From Paraburkholderia phenazinium (GTDB taxonomy: Bacteria; Pseudomonadota; Gammaproteobacteria; Burkholderiales; Burkholderiaceae), in contig NZ_FSRM01000002.1 in assembly GCF_900141745.1 (NCBI RefSeq), positions 2,852,001-2,916,000 on the forward strand: a DNA stretch of 64,000 nucleotides, given 5' to 3'. The notes beneath the pieces are model-generated. The model did no database searches. It saw only the letters and a program-made list of their open reading frames with translations, and was not told where the DNA came from. The position numbers and the translations under genes are program-made. Position 1 is the stretch's first letter; each line of letters begins with the position of its first letter. Below, piece after piece: positions 61,162 to 64,000 of this stretch.

Positions 61162-62640
61162 ATGAATTCCAACGACCCCTGCTTCGAAACCTGGCTCTCC
61201 CAGGAGACCGGGATCGACGCGTCCTCGCTCGGCATCAATGCCCTCGAGCGCGCGGTACAGGACCGGGTGCGTCTCACGCAGTCCGCCGCCCCCGTCGCCG
61301 GCGCCAGCGAAGACGCCGTAGACGGCTATTGGCGACTGCTAAACGATTCGCCCGAAGAACGCCTCGCGCTAATCGAAGCGCTGGTGGTCCCCGAGACATG
61401 GTTCTTTCGCGACCGTGAAGCGTTTGTCGCGCTGGCACGGCTCGTCAATGAAAAGCTGGCACGCGATCCGGCCCGTGTGGCACGCGTGCTTAGCGTGCCT
61501 TGCTCGAGCGGCGAAGAGCCGTATTCGGTGGCAATGGCCCTGTTCGATGCCGGGATCGGCCCGGAGCGTTTTACCATCGACGCGTTCGACATCAGTGCGC
61601 GCGCCATTTCGCTCGCGCAAAAAGCCGTCTATGGACGCAATTCGTTTCGCGGCGGCGAGTTCGAGTTTCGCGACCGCCATTTCAGCCCGGTCGACGGGGG
61701 ATGGGTGCTGAACGAACGAATCCAGCAAGCGGTGCGTTTTACCCAGGCGAACCTGTTCGATCCGTCGCACAACACCGGCACGCGCTACGATTTCATTTTC
61801 TGCCGCAACGTGCTGATCTATTTTCACCGCGATGCGCAGGATCGCGCGATCCATCTGCTCGACGCGCGACTGGCCGACGGTGGGACGATCTTCGTCGGCC
61901 CCGCGGAAACCGGCTTGATGATGCGTCATACGCTGAGTTCGGCGCGCATTCCGCTGGCGTTCGCGTTTCAGCGCACACCGGTCGAAGAACCGCGTGCGCC
62001 GGCGTTCACCTTACCCGGTATGGCAGCGGCGGCGCCTCAAGCTGCACCGTGGGCTTTCGGCGCTAAACACGGTGCTGCGGCGCCCTCCCTTGCGGCGCGT
62101 CCGCAGCCGGCCGTTCCGGCGCCGCGCACAGCGACCACGGCGATGCTTGCAAATGTGAGTACCCAATCTCCGGCAAACGTAACCCGACATGTGCACGGAC
62201 ACGGACCTGCCCGCGCGCATGCGAAACCTGCCGCTTCCGCGGTTCCGGACAAGTCGCTCGCCGAAGCAGGCCGCCTGGCCGACGCCGGTGAATTCGACAA
62301 GGCGGAGCAAGTAGCACAGGCCTTCGTCAACGTGCACGGTACGGACGCAGAGGCGTTCTATCTTCTCGGCCTGATCGCCGACGCACGGGGGCGCACCGCC
62401 GACGCGAGCGACTATTACCGTAAGACGCTCTATCTCGAGCCCGCCCACTACGAAGCGCTCACGCACCTCGCCGCGCTGCTCGATATGTCGGGAGACAGCG
62501 CCGGCGCGCAGCAACTGATGCGACGTGCCCAGCGCGCCGCGGCCAAAGCGCACCCGATGACCACCGCGACAAGCGCCACGAAAGCAACGGCTGACCCTTT
62601 GAACCTACCGCGAGGCAAGCATGGCTCACGGCGCCATTGA
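61162..62640 (+). CDS. wspC: CheR-type methyltransferase with TPR region, WspC
   Basis: A 492-residue protein. The first 275 residues form a CheR methyltransferase with PETWFFRD, LSVPCSSGEEPYSVAMAL for S-adenosylmethionine, and FDFIFCRNVLIYF-like YDFIFCRNVLIYFH. A Pro/Ala/His-rich linker follows, then a TPR pair (AEAFYLLGLIADARGRTADA, LYLEPAHYEALTHLAALL). It methylates WspA glutamates and sets the sensitivity of the system. ATG 61162 is chosen because the upstream extension overlaps wspB. It overlaps wspD by 20 bases. Confidence 0.9.
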   Translation: MNSNDPCFETWLSQETGIDASSLGINALERAVQDRVRLTQSAAPVAGASEDAVDGYWRLLNDSPEERLALIEALVVPETWFFRDREAFVALARLVNEKLARDPARVARVLSVPCSSGEEPYSVAMALFDAGIGPERFTIDAFDISARAISLAQKAVYGRNSFRGGEFEFRDRHFSPVDGGWVLNERIQQAVRFTQANLFDPSHNTGTRYDFIFCRNVLIYFHRDAQDRAIHLLDARLADGGTIFVGPAETGLMMRHTLSSARIPLAFAFQRTPVEEPRAPAFTLPGMAAAAPQAAPWAFGAKHGAAAPSLAARPQPAVPAPRTATTAMLANVSTQSPANVTRHVHGHGPARAHAKPAASAVPDKSLAEAGRLADAGEFDKAEQVAQAFVNVHGTDAEAFYLLGLIADARGRTADASDYYRKTLYLEPAHYEALTHLAALLDMSGDSAGAQQLMRRAQRAAAKAHPMTTATSATKATADPLNLPRGKHGSRRH

Positions 62641-63358
62641 GACCACGGGCGTGGTCGCGTTGATCGACGATTGCTGGAATCGTATCGGCACGCGCGGCGA
62701 TGGCACATGCCCGAAACTGGCCGAGCATTCGCGCTGTCTGAACTGCCCGGTGTTCGAGCAGGCCGCGGCACGGTTGCTCGACCGGCCGCTCGACGAAGCG
62801 GATCTGGCGCCTGCGGCGGCAACTTCCGGACCGCGCGCACGGCCTCATGACGGCACGTCGCAGGCATCGCATGCGACCGATACCGGCGCCGCGGTGGCGG
62901 CCACGCAATCCGCGCTGGTATTTCGCATTGCCGACGAGTGGCTCGGCCTACCGACGGCCGCGCTTCGCCAGGTCGACGACATCCGCCCGATCCATTCCCT
63001 GCCGCATCGGCGCAATCGCGTCGTCCTCGGGCTCGTCAATATTCGCGGCGCGCTGACCGTGGCCGCTTCGCTCGGTGAACTGCTGCATCTCGATCGCGCG
63101 TCAAGCGGCAAATACACGTCGCGTAACAGTTATGCGCGCATGCTGGTCGCCGCGCATCGCGGGGAACCGGTGGCTTTTCCGGTGGATGAAGTCGAGGGCG
63201 TGGTGCGCTTCGCGGCCAGTTCGCTGCTGCCCGTACCGACGACGCTCGCCCACGCCAGCGCCTCGCACTCGCGTGGCGTGCTCGCCTGGAACGAGCGCAT
63301 GATCGGCCTGCTCGACACCGACCGCGTATTCGAGTCGCTCGCCCGGAGTCTGCGATGA
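62621..63358 (+). CDS. wspD: CheW-like coupling protein WspD
   Basis: A 245-residue protein with an N-terminal extension that holds a Cys cluster (CPKLAEHSRCLNCPVFEQAA), then a CheW domain from about residue 100 (ALVFRIADEWLGLPTAALRQVDD, VLGLVNIRGALTVAASLGELL). The cysteine-rich segment is a regular WspD feature. It connects WspA to WspE as a second coupling protein. Its start lies inside wspC and its stop overlaps wspE as ATGA, which implies tight coupling. Confidence 0.88.
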   Translation: MAHGAIETTGVVALIDDCWNRIGTRGDGTCPKLAEHSRCLNCPVFEQAAARLLDRPLDEADLAPAAATSGPRARPHDGTSQASHATDTGAAVAATQSALVFRIADEWLGLPTAALRQVDDIRPIHSLPHRRNRVVLGLVNIRGALTVAASLGELLHLDRASSGKYTSRNSYARMLVAAHRGEPVAFPVDEVEGVVRFAASSLLPVPTTLAHASASHSRGVLAWNERMIGLLDTDRVFESLARSLR

Positions 63359-64000
63359 GTCACGACGACGATCTGGGCCGCCGGTCATTGCTCGACCTGT
63401 TCCGCGAAGAAGCGCAGACGCAAACGCGCGTGCTGTCCGGCGGCCTGCTTGCGCTCGAACACACACCGGACGATGCCTCGCAACTCGAGGCCTGCATGCG
63501 CGCGGCACACTCGCTGAAGGGCGCGGCGCGCATCGTCGGCCTGCAGGATGGAGTGGATATTGCGCATGTGATGGAGGAATGCTTCGTGGCCGCGCAGCGC
63601 GGCACGCTGGTTTTGTCGGGCGCGCATATCGACGAACTGCTCCGCGGAGCCGACCTGTTGCTGCGCGCCGGCAACGACGATCCGGCGGCCGCGTTGACGC
63701 GAGCGGAAGTGGACGCATTCGTGACCCGGCTCACCGCGTACGATGCGACTGAGGCTACGGCAACGAACGAGGCGCACCGTACGCACGCAGACATCGCGGC
63801 GGGCTCGCCGTGGGGCGACACCTATGCCGCTCCCGAGGAACCGGACGAAGACGCGACGATGCGCGCTGCACTCGCTATCCTCGGCGTCGAGGTTGCCAAA
63901 CTGCCAGTCAGCCTTTCCGACGACGCAGCGCCGGCCGTGCAAAATCTTGCCGCCGAAGCGCCTGCGGCAGAGCCTTCCTTCGCACCGACACCCGAGCCCG
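63355..64000 (+). CDS. wspE: Hybrid CheA-type histidine kinase WspE, N-terminal part (3' end outside window)
   Basis: The first 215 codons of a CheA-like kinase. The HPt domain has the phosphoacceptor motif RAAHSLKGAARIVG; an acidic Ala/Pro-rich linker follows. The dimerisation, ATPase, CheW-like and receiver domains expected of WspE lie beyond the window. It passes phosphate to WspR, a diguanylate cyclase, and WspF, a methylesterase; both genes are expected just downstream. The start overlaps the wspD stop by four bases. Confidence 0.88.
   Translation, partial: MSHDDDLGRRSLLDLFREEAQTQTRVLSGGLLALEHTPDDASQLEACMRAAHSLKGAARIVGLQDGVDIAHVMEECFVAAQRGTLVLSGAHIDELLRGADLLLRAGNDDPAAALTRAEVDAFVTRLTAYDATEATATNEAHRTHADIAAGSPWGDTYAAPEEPDEDATMRAALAILGVEVAKLPVSLSDDAAPAVQNLAAEAPAAEPSFAPTPEP

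Noticed and set aside
1..64000. CRISPR arrays, tRNA, rRNA, insertion sequences, prophage
   Set aside because: No regularly spaced repeats, no cloverleaf-like sequence, no transposase, integrase or phage structural gene was found on reading the window.

Overview
The window is high-GC, densely coded proteobacterial DNA. Its gene content suggests a Burkholderiaceae genome of the Paraburkholderia/Burkholderia type: ACC deaminase with its divergent Lrp regulator, a Wsp chemosensory operon, a TOMM cluster with a kinase/cyclase fusion, and many solute-uptake and amide or sulfur scavenging genes. This assignment is inferred from content, not from a database search. I saw no rRNA, tRNA, CRISPR array, insertion sequence or integrase.

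Layout. 1-6.4 kb: the tail of a LuxR-type regulator, then two large convergent paralogues with a winged-helix domain, an ATPase and a helical repeat region. 6.7-8.9 kb: an acetoacetate-decarboxylase-like enzyme, a tautomerase, a small hypothetical gene and an orphan FlhD-like regulator. 8.9-17.1 kb: an amide-utilisation unit made of an amidase and a complete branched-chain-type ABC importer in one minus-strand operon, with an AmiC-like sensor and a MarR regulator. Matching TTTCC-NN-GGAAA palindromes lie at the amidase and marR promoters. 17.1-19.1 kb: a membrane GGDEF-EAL protein.

19.1-22.6 kb is visibly poorer in G+C. It holds two candidate small RNAs or attenuators, a small exported protein, a MEKHLA-domain protein, and an HNH nuclease gene followed by a translationally coupled small ORF. 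22.6-30 kb: a TPR-glycosyltransferase fusion, then hydantoinase A/B genes with a solute-binding protein. 30-38.3 kb: a five-gene TOMM (thiazole/oxazole-modified peptide) cluster reading FHA-wHTH protein, kinase/pseudo-cyclase/STAND ATPase, two NHLP-like precursors, and a fused cyclodehydratase. Only one precursor carries cyclisable cysteines, and no dehydrogenase, protease or exporter is adjacent.

38.9-45.1 kb: a catabolic cluster (FadR-type GntR regulator, MFS transporter, two MmgE/PrpD-family proteins, exported carboxylesterase) marked by two perfect AGTGTCGACACT palindromes and a third related site. 45.2-49.8 kb: a Nudix hydrolase, acdR/acdS, a hypothetical gene and an EAL-HDOD protein. 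49.8-58.5 kb: organosulfur scavenging genes (MFS transporter, nitroreductase, flavin monooxygenase, two SfnB-like enzymes, SsuA-like and MetQ-like binding proteins). 58.9-64 kb: wspA, wspB, wspC, wspD and the start of wspE, which runs off the window.

The best candidates for something undescribed are the TOMM cluster with its cysteine-free companion precursor and signalling proteins, the HNH plus small-protein pair, and the two candidate structured RNAs near 19.5 and 20.2 kb.
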